A stretch of 5,877 nt of DNA from DATKNA01 sp035541595 (lineage in GTDB: Bacteria > Actinomycetota > Actinomycetes > Actinomycetales > Kineosporiaceae). The notes below the pieces were generated by a model, which worked only from the letters and a program-made list of their open reading frames with translations, was not told the origin of the DNA and ran no database searches. Of the stretch, positions 1 to 5,811 are shown one piece after another (position 1 is the first letter of the stretch; every line of letters begins with the position of its first letter). Location: the NCBI GenBank assembly GCA_035541595.1, contig DATKNA010000345.1, forward strand, positions 1 to 5,877. Direction: 5' to 3'. A program made the position numbers and the translations under genes.

Positions 1-792
1 CCCCGCGACTCGACCTGCCGCCACGCCGCCCACCGTGATCCCGCACCAGATCACGGCCTGCCACCACGGCAGCTGGCCGTCCGGGACGCCGACAGCGCCG
101 GCCAAGAGCGGCGTGTACTCCTCGAGCGCTCCCCAGACCGCGGTGACGGCCGGCACGAGGATCAGGGCCCGCCGGACGCTCGGTCGGGCGGCGACCTCGG
201 TGAGCCCGGCGCGTAGCGTCGGGCGAGGGCCGGGCTCGTCACTGTCGGCGTCCGTACCCTCCCCGCGGTGTTCGGGGAACAGCAGTGCCACCCCACCCCC
301 GGCCACGCCCGCGGCCACGCTCGCGATCCCGACCGCCGCGTAGCCGCCGGAGCCGAAGACGGGAACGGCGAGGAGTGTGGCGAGCACCACGGCGACGACG
401 CCGAGGGCATGCGCCCGGCCGAGGATGAGGGCGAAGCCGGTCGCCTTGCCCGCCGCGTCCAGCTCCTCGTAGACGAGGGCCTCGAGCGCGCCCGACACCA
501 GCGCCCCCTTGGCTCCCCAGAGCACGTACCCGCCGGCGAAGGCCCAGTAGGACGGGGCGGCCACCCACAGTCCGAATCCGAGGGCGCCCAGGAGCGGTCC
601 GGCGCACAGCACCGCGCGCCGCGACACCCCGTCCGCCAGCACCCCCGACGGCACCTCGAGCACGATCGAGGTGGCCGACCAGATGACGAACAGCGACGAG
701 ATCTGAGCCGCGGTGAGACCCGCACGGGCGAACAGCACCGGGTAGAGCGGGTAGAGCAGGACGAACTCGTCGAAGAAGGCGTACGCGTACAG
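1..792 (-). CDS. Major facilitator superfamily transporter, N-terminal part (cut by window edge)
   Basis: The minus-strand frame is open from a stop at 838-840 to base 1, giving about 264 residues of a multi-pass membrane protein. The first helix begins LYAYAFFDEFVLLYPLYPVLF. The loop after helix 2 carries GVLADGVSRR (about residues 50-59), the classic MFS motif A (GxxxDxxxRR) at its family position. Further helices follow, then a hydrophilic linker (about 172-203) joining the two six-helix halves, and the start of the second half with ALEEYTPLL. The rest lies beyond the left edge. The substrate cannot be told; the family contains many drug or small-molecule exporters in actinobacteria. The start is uncertain. 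There is no in-frame ATG, GTG or TTG ahead of helix 1. CTG at 790-792 fits the conserved N-terminus but lacks a ribosome binding site, whereas GTG at 736-738 would cut helix 1. MFS membership is certain; start and role are not. Confidence 0.85.
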   Translation of the reverse strand, partial: MYAYAFFDEFVLLYPLYPVLFARAGLTAAQISSLFVIWSATSIVLEVPSGVLADGVSRRAVLCAGPLLGALGFGLWVAAPSYWAFAGGYVLWGAKGALVSGALEALVYEELDAAGKATGFALILGRAHALGVVAVVLATLLAVPVFGSGGYAAVGIASVAAGVAGGGVALLFPEHRGEGTDADSDEPGPRPTLRAGLTEVAARPSVRRALILVPAVTAVWGALEEYTPLLAGAVGVPDGQLPWWQAVIWCGITVGGVAAGRVAG

Positions 793-811
793 GGTGCGCG
801 CGAGTCGTGAG

Positions 812-847
812 GATCGATGTCGCGATCGATGGCGCGATCAATGTCGC
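812..847. repeat. Three imperfect 12-base tandem repeats upstream of the MFS gene
   Basis: The units are GATCGATGTCGC (812-823), GATCGATGGCGC (824-835) and GATCAATGTCGC (836-847). Units 2 and 3 each differ from unit 1 at one base. Each unit also contains ATCGAT or a near copy, a palindrome, so the array reads similarly on both strands. It lies 20-55 bases upstream of the conserved transporter N-terminus, where a promoter or operator is expected. A regulatory role is inference. Confidence 0.75.
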
Positions 848-918
848 CAGGTCATGGTTGCGATGGTAATGGCGGTGGCGGGGCGCGGCCGAAGGAGTTT
901 TCGCTCCGGCGCCCGGTG

Positions 919-943
919 CGGCCGGCCGGGCGCCGGCCGGCCG
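919..943 (-). terminator. GC-rich hairpin after the glycosyltransferase gene
   Basis: Two perfect 11-base arms (919-929 and 933-943) made of GGCC repeats enclose a 3-base loop. On the minus strand the hairpin begins about 16 bases after the TGA of the glycosyltransferase. No T-run follows, as is common for actinobacterial terminators. The stem is seen; termination is inferred. Its position suggests the downstream transporter gene has its own promoter. Confidence 0.45.
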
Positions 944-958
944 GGTCATGACGACGAC

Positions 959-2239
959 TCAGGGGGCCATGGTCCTCGAGCGCCAGACGACCGCGATCCA
1001 GACAACGGACCCGGTCGCGAAGGCGACGGTGAGGGCGACCCGGTAGGCGCGGGAGTCCCGCGTCACGGCGGCCAGCAGCGTTCCGAGCGGGAAGAGCGGC
1101 AGCAGGTAGCGCGGCAGACTCGTGAACGAGTCCATCGCCGCGAGCAGGTACGCCACGTAGCACAGGCACCAGGCGCGCAGGTCACCGGCGATCACGGCGG
1201 CCTGCGGTCGCGCCACCCACACCACGAGCGCTGCGACCGCGAGCACGAGGATCGCCATCCCGGGTGACCCGAGGTATCGCTCGGCTGCGTCGTGCCAGGG
1301 GACGAACGCCCGCATCTGCCGTGGGTTCCGCCACGAGGCCATGGTCTGCGTGTAGGCGTCCGGTCGTCCGGTCCGCATCGCGGCGATCACCGGCCACTCC
1401 GCGGCCGCGACGACGCCGGCGGTGCAGAGCGCTCCGAGGGCGGCGACCGAGCCCCTGGTCAGGGGCTCCTCGCCCGGCCGACGCAGGACGACGACCCGCA
1501 CGGCATGCAGGACCAGGACGGCCGCGAGCGGCACGGCGATCGGCCGGGCCAGCCCCACGAGGAGCACGAGGGGGACAGCCAGCAGGTACCGCCGGCGTTG
1601 CAGGCACAGCAGCACGCCGACCAGCAATGCCATCGCGACCGACTCCGCGTAGGGCAACTGGAGCACGGCGGCTGCGGGGAAGAAGCAGAAGAGGACGACG
1701 GTCCACAGGGCCAGCCTGCGACCGGCGGCGGCGGCCACCAGCTTCTGCATGCCGACGACGGCGATCGCGCCACCGCCGATCGAGACGACACTCGCCGCGA
1801 CCACGTAAGACCAGCCGGTCAGCGCCATCAGAGCGCCGACGAGGGCGGGGAGGAGCGGATAGAACGCCCACGTGTTCTGCGCGACCTGGCCGTGTACGTC
1901 CAGGGGCAGGTGCGCCGGGTAGCCGTGCAGGATGACCGCCCGGTACCAGGTCCCGTCCCAGTTGCCCAGGATGTCGAGGTAGCCGTACGGCCTTCCGTCG
2001 CTCATCGTCCCGGCGAGGGCGGCGTTGCGGGCGATGGCGTAGCCGTCGACGAGCCGGCTGGCCGCGAAGATCGCGAGCGCGAGCACCCAGTCCGGGGCGG
2101 TCGACCGCAACCGCAGCAGTGCCGACCAGCCCGCACCCGGCCGGGCCGGCCCCACCGACCGGCGGGTCGCGGGTGGCGCCCGGTCGACGCTGACGTCGAG
2201 ATCACGGGGCACGGATGTCGTCGCCAGGGCTCTCGGCAC
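959..2239 (-). CDS. GT-C integral membrane glycosyltransferase, PIG-V-like putative mannosyltransferase
   Basis: This 426-residue polytopic membrane protein has about 48 hydrophilic N-terminal residues and then roughly ten hydrophobic segments from W51 on. Motifs match bacterial relatives of eukaryotic PIG-V. The first external loop holds NWDGTWYRAVILHGYP (93-108), whose acidic residues (D95, perhaps also D89) are the likely catalytic or metal-binding residues of the GT-C fold. AFYPLLP (125-131), FFPAAAVLQLPYAES (186-200), GLARP (229-233) and a late LPRYLLPLFP (375-384) follow. Such enzymes move a sugar, usually mannose, from a polyprenyl-phosphate donor on the outer face of the membrane; acceptor and sugar are unknown here. 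The start is GTG with GAGGGG almost touching it; GTG at codon 10 is an alternative with a poorer site. It is 163 bases downstream of the 337-residue membrane protein gene on the same strand. The family call is confident; the mannose specificity is inferred. Confidence 0.8.
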   Translation of the reverse strand: MPRALATTSVPRDLDVSVDRAPPATRRSVGPARPGAGWSALLRLRSTAPDWVLALAIFAASRLVDGYAIARNAALAGTMSDGRPYGYLDILGNWDGTWYRAVILHGYPAHLPLDVHGQVAQNTWAFYPLLPALVGALMALTGWSYVVAASVVSIGGGAIAVVGMQKLVAAAAGRRLALWTVVLFCFFPAAAVLQLPYAESVAMALLVGVLLCLQRRRYLLAVPLVLLVGLARPIAVPLAAVLVLHAVRVVVLRRPGEEPLTRGSVAALGALCTAGVVAAAEWPVIAAMRTGRPDAYTQTMASWRNPRQMRAFVPWHDAAERYLGSPGMAILVLAVAALVVWVARPQAAVIAGDLRAWCLCYVAYLLAAMDSFTSLPRYLLPLFPLGTLLAAVTRDSRAYRVALTVAFATGSVVWIAVVWRSRTMAP

Positions 2240-2340
2240 CCCCCTCAGTGTCGTCGGCGCCCGGGCACGGTCGGATCTCGACCGGGTTACGGATTGATGG
2301 CGGTCCTACGGTCCGAAGGGCCCCCAAGGATGGCCGCGGC

Positions 2341-2365
2341 CCGGCGGCCGCGCCGAGGCCGCCGG
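2341..2365 (-). terminator. Hairpin after the 337-residue membrane protein gene
   Basis: Arms CCGGCGGCC (2341-2349) and GGCCGCCGG (2357-2365) are perfect complements around a 7-base loop. On the minus strand the hairpin starts about 37 bases past the TGA at 2403-2405 and ends about 100 bases before the glycosyltransferase start. No T-run follows. It is a probable terminator or attenuating structure; in such GC-rich DNA some stems arise by chance. Confidence 0.4.
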
Positions 2366-2402
2366 TCCCGACGTCCCGCGCCCTCGTGCCAACGCCCGTG
2401 GA

Positions 2403-3416
2403 TCACGGCTTGCGGCGCCGGCCGCTGGTGGACGTGGCTCCGGCCGTGTCGTCCGGGGGTTCGCCCGTGTCCTCGTCCTCGCCGGTCCCTGCGTCCGTGC
2501 CGGTCCCTGCGTCCGTGCCCGGCGCCTGTGTGCCGGCGTCCGTGGCGTTCTCGCCCGCCGTGCCCTCCGGCACGTCGACGGTCTCCACGGTCCCGCCCGT
2601 CTCGGCCGCCTCGCCGGGCGGTTCGGCGGCGGGTTCCGACGGCGGCGCACCCAGATCCGGGGACGTGGACGCCGCCTGCTCGGACGTTCCGGGCGTCGAG
2701 GGCGGGGACGCCGGCTCGGAGAGCGTCGACGGCGTCGGCTCGGGGCCGCCCGTGAACGCCGGCTCTCCGGTGTCGAGCGCGTCCCACTCCGCGGCCCGGG
2801 AACGGCTGCGTCGCCAGGTGGCCACGCCCGCGGCACCCGCCGCGGCCAGCGTGCCGACGATGAGCACGATCCGACCGCGGTGTGACGGCGCCTCAGGCGG
2901 CGCCGGCGCGGGCTCGGCGCTGGCCACGGCCTTCGCGGCGTGCTCGAGCGAACTGCTCACCTTCTCGGCCGCGGCGCGCTGGGCCGAGGCCGATGCGGCG
3001 GCGGCGGCCGTGACGGCGTCGACGAGGCGCGGCAGCAGGTCCTCGACGAGGCGGTCGCGCGCGGCCTCCACCGACGGCGCGATCTTGTCCGAGGCCGTCG
3101 CGTTGACGGCCTCGACGATACGTGGCAGCAGGTCCTCGATGAGGCGGTCGCGGGCGGCGTCCACCGCCGGGCCGACGCGCTCCGCCGCGGCCTCGACGGC
3201 CGGGCCGGCGGCGAGGAGGCCCTTCTCGATCCGCGGGCTCGCCCATTCGACAGCGGCGGCCGCCTTCGGCGCCGCCTTCTCGGCAGCCGCGCGCGCGAGC
3301 ACGGCGGCGTGCTGGGCGACCTGTGCGGTCTGGGACGCCTGCTCTCGGGCCACCAGCGTGGCCTGCTCCGCGGCGTCACGCACAGCCTGGCCGGGCGTCA
3401 CATCCTTCGACCTCAC
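2403..3416 (-). CDS. Single-pass membrane protein with Ala-rich repeat region and disordered acidic tail (possibly DUF5324-like)
   Basis: This 337-residue protein has no catalytic motif I can recognise. Residues 1-165 are Ala-rich, strongly helical and probably coiled-coil or amphipathic. Two copies of a 31-residue unit, with core AARDRLxEDLLPRxVxAV, lie at 82-108 and 113-139. Residues about 183-200 (IVLIVGTLAAAGAAGVAT) form one membrane helix, followed at once by the basic WRRSRSR. The remaining about 130 residues are Pro/Thr/Ser/Glu-rich and probably disordered, with TDAGTG twice in tandem and a basic GRRRKP end. There is no signal peptide. The start is set by GGAGGAGGAG five bases before GTG 3414-3416; an in-frame ATG at 3450-3452 would put this site inside the gene. 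Actinobacteria often carry an Ala-rich protein beside the cyclophilin and rhomboid genes (DUF5324 in streptomycetes), and the match here is by architecture and position only. A role in envelope or division is guesswork from the neighbours. Confidence 0.75.
   Translation of the reverse strand: MRSKDVTPGQAVRDAAEQATLVAREQASQTAQVAQHAAVLARAAAEKAAPKAAAAVEWASPRIEKGLLAAGPAVEAAAERVGPAVDAARDRLIEDLLPRIVEAVNATASDKIAPSVEAARDRLVEDLLPRLVDAVTAAAAASASAQRAAAEKVSSSLEHAAKAVASAEPAPAPPEAPSHRGRIVLIVGTLAAAGAAGVATWRRSRSRAAEWDALDTGEPAFTGGPEPTPSTLSEPASPPSTPGTSEQAASTSPDLGAPPSEPAAEPPGEAAETGGTVETVDVPEGTAGENATDAGTQAPGTDAGTGTDAGTGEDEDTGEPPDDTAGATSTSGRRRKP
2481..2516. repeat. Perfect 18-base tandem duplication in the acidic tail
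   Basis: Two identical 18-base units, GCCGGTCCCTGCGTCCGT, lie head to tail at 2481-2498 and 2499-2516. On the coding (minus) strand each encodes TDAGTG, extending the disordered tail without a frameshift. A related TDAGT lies nearby in the protein (about residues 292-296). The perfect identity points to a recent slippage event. Confidence 0.85.
3000..3173 (-). repeat. Internal 93-base (31-residue) duplication in the helical region
   Basis: Two DNA copies lie at 3093-3173 and 3000-3080. Both encode VxAARDRLxEDLLPRxVxAV with only conservative changes (Asp/Glu, Ile/Val, Ile/Leu). A weaker third echo, GPAVEAAAERV, lies just before the first copy. The differences are partly synonymous, so the duplication is old and the protein pattern has been kept. 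Confidence 0.75.
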
Positions 3417-3688
3417 GTCGTCTCCTCCTCCATCGGGCGTTCGTGGACGCATCGACGCGCAGGGCGCCAGCGCCTGCTCGGGACATCCTCTCGCGATTGA
3501 CGACCCCCGCCACTCCCGCCACCCCTACCTCGTGCCGCGACAGCCCTGAAGGACCGTCCGTCGTGCGGGGACCTCCGCGCACGTCGGGGCCGGGCGCCCG
3601 TGGAACACTCGAGCACGCACCGGCCGTTAGGCATCCATACTCCGAGATCCCAGCCATATCCGCGCTCGACGACCAGGACGGACGTGCC
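3417..3688. promoter_or_regulatory. Divergent intergenic region, presumably holding both promoters
   Basis: This 272-base spacer lies between the minus-strand membrane protein gene and the plus-strand cyclophilin gene, so both promoters should be here. Around 3627-3660 the base composition becomes less GC-rich. CATACT at 3636-3641 matches four of six bases of a sigma-70 type -10 box, about 48 bases before the cyclophilin start, but no good -35 lies at the right distance. TTGACG at about 3497-3502 looks like a -35 without a convincing -10. I see no clear operator or riboswitch. Confidence 0.35.
3422..3431 (-). promoter_or_regulatory. Strong ribosome binding site deciding the start of the 337-residue protein
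   Basis: GGAGGAGGAG on the minus strand ends five bases before GTG at 3414-3416. This is an ideal Shine-Dalgarno match and spacing, and it argues against the longer reading from ATG 3450-3452. Confidence 0.8.
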
Positions 3689-4237
3689 GTGACCGAACCT
3701 CTGACCGGCCCCCTCTACGCCACGCTCCACACGAACCGCGGTGACATCAGACTCGAGCTCTTCCCGGACCAGGCGCCGAAGACCGTGCGCAACTTCGTCG
3801 ACCTCGCACAGGGGACCCGAGAGTGGCAGGACCCGGAGACCGGCCAGACTCGCCGTGAGCCGTTCTTCGACGGCGTCACCTTCCACCGGATCATCCCAGG
3901 CTTCATGATTCAGGGCGGTGACCGGCTGGGCACCGGGACCGGCGGCCCGGGATACGCCTTCGATGACGAGATCCACCCGGGCCTCGACTTCACCGCGCCG
4001 TACATGCTCGCGATGGCGAACGCCGGCACGCGCGGCGGCCGGGGCACGAACGGGTCGCAGTTCTTCATCACCGTCGGCCCGACCACCTGGCTGCAGGGGA
4101 AGCACACGATCTTCGGGCGGGTGGCGGACGCCCCGGGCCGCCAGGTCGTCGACGACATCGCCGCCACCCCGACCAGGCGAGGTGACGTTCCCGTCGAGCC
4201 GGTGATCATCGAGAAGGTCACGGTCGAGCGGGGGTGA
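3689..4237 (+). CDS. Cyclophilin-type peptidyl-prolyl cis-trans isomerase, cytoplasmic
   Basis: This 182-residue single-domain cyclophilin speeds cis-trans isomerisation of peptide bonds before proline during folding. The family active site is intact: FHRIIPGFMIQGGD at 65-78 gives the catalytic R67 plus F72, M73 and Q75; GTNGSQFFIT at 119-128 and WLQGKHTIFGRV at 134-145 complete the pocket. W134 matches the tryptophan that in human CypA contacts cyclosporin. There is no signal peptide or membrane segment, so it should act in the cytoplasm. An insert at about 43-57 (REWQDPETGQTRREP) between the first helix and FFDG is typical of actinobacterial versions. The start is GTG 3689 with AGGA ten bases upstream. 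The frame stays open further upstream but that part is low-complexity Pro/Arg/Thr sequence without homology. The stop overlaps the rhomboid start by four bases (GTGA). Actinobacterial homologues are named ppiA or ppiB inconsistently, so no symbol is given. Confidence 0.95.
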   Translation: MTEPLTGPLYATLHTNRGDIRLELFPDQAPKTVRNFVDLAQGTREWQDPETGQTRREPFFDGVTFHRIIPGFMIQGGDRLGTGTGGPGYAFDDEIHPGLDFTAPYMLAMANAGTRGGRGTNGSQFFITVGPTTWLQGKHTIFGRVADAPGRQVVDDIAATPTRRGDVPVEPVIIEKVTVERG

Positions 4238-5178
4238 CCACGCCGCCGCGGCCGGAGCCCGGGCAGGCCGCGGATGAGCTCCCGGTCTGCCCGCGGCACC
4301 CCGACCGGATCTCGTACGTCCGCTGCCAGCGGTGCGACCGGCCGGTCTGTCCGGAATGCCAGCGGCCTGCGCCCGTCGGCGTCCAGTGCGTCGATTGCGT
4401 CCGCCAGCAGGCCCGGACCGTGCGGCCGGCCCGGACCGTGTTCGGCGGTCTGGCCTCGCAGGGCCGGCCGGTCGTCACCCTGACGATCATTGCCATCTGC
4501 GTCGTGCTCTTCGTCCTGCAGCTGGCGACCCATGATCAGGTGACGCGTGAGCTCGACTTCTACCCCCCGTTGGCCATGGCGGAGCCGTACCGCTTCCTGA
4601 CGTCGGCCTTCCTGCACTCGACGTCCTTCCTGCCGCACATCCTTCTCAACCTCTACGCGCTGTGGCTGGTCGGGCCGTACCTGGAAGGGTTACTCGGCCA
4701 TGCCCAGTTCGCGGCGCTCTACCTGCTCAGCGCGGTCGGCGGCTCGGTCGGCTTCTACCTGCTGGTGAACCCGAGCGACCCGCAGGCGTGGCAGACGAGC
4801 GCGGTGGGGGCCTCCGGGGCGGTGTTCGGCCTGTTCGGCGCGCTGTTCGTGGTCAACCGCCGGCTCAACCGGAACGTCGGCGGCATCGTGGCCGTCCTCG
4901 TCATCAACGCCGTGCTCGGGTTCGTGGCCCAGGGCATCGCCTGGCAGGCCCACCTTGGCGGGCTCGTCACCGGTGCCGCCACCGCCGCGATCCTGGTCTA
5001 CCTTCCCCGGGGCCGGCGGGCTGCCCGGTGGGCCGGGCTGGCCGGTGTGGCTCTCGTGCTCGTGCTCGTGGTCGTGGTGCGCACCCAGGCGCTCCCGATC
5101 GGTGCGGAGTACCCGGCGCAACTCTCGTCACTGGGGATCAGCCACGTGGACACCACGGTTGTAATTCCACAGCTGTGA
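4234..5178 (+). CDS. Rhomboid family intramembrane serine protease with N-terminal zinc-binding module
   Basis: This 314-residue protein cuts transmembrane substrates within the membrane. Residues 19-55 hold four metal-ligand pairs: CPRH (19-22), CQRC (31-34), CPEC (39-42) and CVDC (52-55), a B-box-like zinc module common on actinobacterial rhomboids. About 80-97 is the first membrane helix. FLTSAFLHS and HILLN (135-139) give the family HxxxN oxyanion-hole region, ALWLVGPYLEGLLG follows, VGASGAVFGLFGAL (191-204) holds the nucleophile S194, and QAHLGGLVTG (239-248) the catalytic H240. All catalytic residues are present, so it should be active. A seventh hydrophobic helix (about 267-282) and a short polar tail finish the protein. 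The GTG start overlaps the cyclophilin stop, implying coupled translation. Its substrates are unknown. The pairing with cyclophilin and crgA is widespread in Actinobacteria and suggests housekeeping envelope work. Confidence 0.95.
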   Translation: MTTPPRPEPGQAADELPVCPRHPDRISYVRCQRCDRPVCPECQRPAPVGVQCVDCVRQQARTVRPARTVFGGLASQGRPVVTLTIIAICVVLFVLQLATHDQVTRELDFYPPLAMAEPYRFLTSAFLHSTSFLPHILLNLYALWLVGPYLEGLLGHAQFAALYLLSAVGGSVGFYLLVNPSDPQAWQTSAVGASGAVFGLFGALFVVNRRLNRNVGGIVAVLVINAVLGFVAQGIAWQAHLGGLVTGAATAAILVYLPRGRRAARWAGLAGVALVLVLVVVVRTQALPIGAEYPAQLSSLGISHVDTTVVIPQL

Positions 5179-5257
5179 GTAAGTCTGTGGAGGACGAGCC
5201 GGCCATCGTCGTGATTGGTCGCAGGGACGCTGGGGTGGTCGCCCGATCAAGCCGTGG

Positions 5258-5329
5258 GTGCACGCGTTGTGTCGCTCTCAAGGGCCTACCGATCGGCACA
5301 ACGCGTCCATCTCGGTGCAACGCGTGCAC
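5258..5329. repeat. Three-copy inverted motif able to form alternative hairpins
   Basis: Copy A is GTGCACGCGTTGTG (5258-5271), copy B CACAACGCGT (5297-5306) and copy C GTGCAACGCGTGCAC (5315-5329). B is the exact reverse complement of A's last ten bases. Bases 5318-5329 of C are the exact reverse complement of A's first twelve. B and C are direct repeats of each other, matching at 12 of 15 bases 19 bases apart. C alone is a palindrome with five-base arms and a five-base centre. The array lies between the convergent rhomboid and crgA genes. Confidence 0.85.
5262..5306. terminator. Candidate bidirectional terminator between rhomboid and crgA genes
   Basis: Copies A and B form a stem of ten perfect pairs, extended to thirteen by one G-U and two G-C pairs (5262-5274 with 5294-5306), around a 19-base loop. 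It lies 84 bases after the rhomboid stop and 137 bases after the crgA stop, so it could end transcription from both sides. No T-run flanks it. Confidence 0.4.
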
Positions 5330-5442
5330 GCCTCGCAGGCGGACCTCACCCGAGAACCGGCTGATGAGGCGCGTGCTCCTCGTCGGAGGGTGGCCGTGGT
5401 CGGTCTGGGGGGTGTGCGGCAGCGCGGGCCGGGAGTGGGGCG

Positions 5443-5691
5443 TCAGCGCCAGCGGGTGGTCATCCCGAAGCCGGCCAGCAAGAAGCCGAACCCGATGACC
5501 AGGTTCCAGTTGCCGATGCCGGGGATGGGGTACGCGGTCTGGCTGACGTAGAAGACCACCACCCAGATCAGTCCGAGCACCATGAGCCCGACCATGACCG
5601 GCGCGAACCAGCGCGGGTTCGGCTTACGGGCCTGCGACTTCCCGGCGGGCGGTGTGTAGGGCGCCTTCTTGCGCACCCTCGACTCGGGCAT
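5443..5691 (-). CDS. crgA: Cell division protein CrgA
   Basis: This 82-residue protein has the full CrgA layout: a basic cytoplasmic N-terminus (MPESRVRKKAPYTPP), a first membrane helix at about 29-50 (FAPVMVGLMVLGLIWVVVFY), a short loop with the family signature YPIPGIGNWN (54-63), and a second helix at about 64-78 ending in TTRWR. CrgA is a small membrane protein restricted to Actinobacteria. In Streptomyces it restrains FtsZ ring formation and septation, and in mycobacteria it contacts FtsZ, FtsQ and penicillin-binding proteins at the septum. The start is ATG 5689-5691 with GGGAG six bases upstream. A longer in-frame reading to 5847 adds 52 Pro/Arg-rich residues unlike the family. It converges on the rhomboid gene with a 264-base spacer. 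Confidence 0.95.
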   Translation of the reverse strand: MPESRVRKKAPYTPPAGKSQARKPNPRWFAPVMVGLMVLGLIWVVVFYVSQTAYPIPGIGNWNLVIGFGFLLAGFGMTTRWR

Positions 5692-5776
5692 GACCTGCTC
5701 CCGTTCTGGCTGGCGTGACGGCGAGCCGGGCGACCGAGGGACCTCTGGCGCCGGAACCGGCCCCGGCTCTCCAGGT

Positions 5777-5782
5777 AGCGTA
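5777..5782 (-). promoter_or_regulatory. Possible -10 box for crgA
   Basis: TACGCT on the minus strand fits the loose actinobacterial -10 pattern TAnnnT and lies about 85 bases upstream of the crgA ATG. No convincing -35 lies at 17-18 bases. This is a weak candidate. Confidence 0.25.
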
Positions 5783-5811
5783 GTCCCCGTTCGTTCCGCA
5801 CCGCCGGTGCC

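Noticed and set aside
239..949. Long minus-strand reading frame starting just after the glycosyltransferase gene and overlapping the transporter
   Set aside because: It is Arg/Gly/Ala-rich low-complexity sequence in the wrong frame against clear MFS motifs. Its part before the transporter has mixed third-position bases and no ribosome binding site.
2215..3549. 444-codon plus-strand frame
   Set aside because: It is antisense to the membrane protein with its ribosome binding site and membrane helix. The product is Ser/Ala/Pro-rich with no motif, an artefact of high GC content.
3323..3688. Upstream extension of the cyclophilin frame by 122 codons
   Set aside because: Low-complexity Pro/Arg/Thr sequence that overlaps the divergent gene; the cyclophilin fold is complete from GTG 3689.
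5163..5190. TCCACA and TGTGGA resembling DnaA-box halves near the rhomboid stop
   Set aside because: Matches cover only about six of nine bases of the actinobacterial DnaA box and do not form a cluster.
5361..5368. CTGATGAG resembling the hammerhead ribozyme core
   Set aside because: No CGAAAC element or paired stems follow at the needed place.
5179..5442. Possible tRNA or small gene in the convergent spacer
   Set aside because: No T-loop GGTTCGA-type sequence or cloverleaf was found, and the plus-strand frame across it is an Arg/Gly-rich artefact overlapping two real genes.
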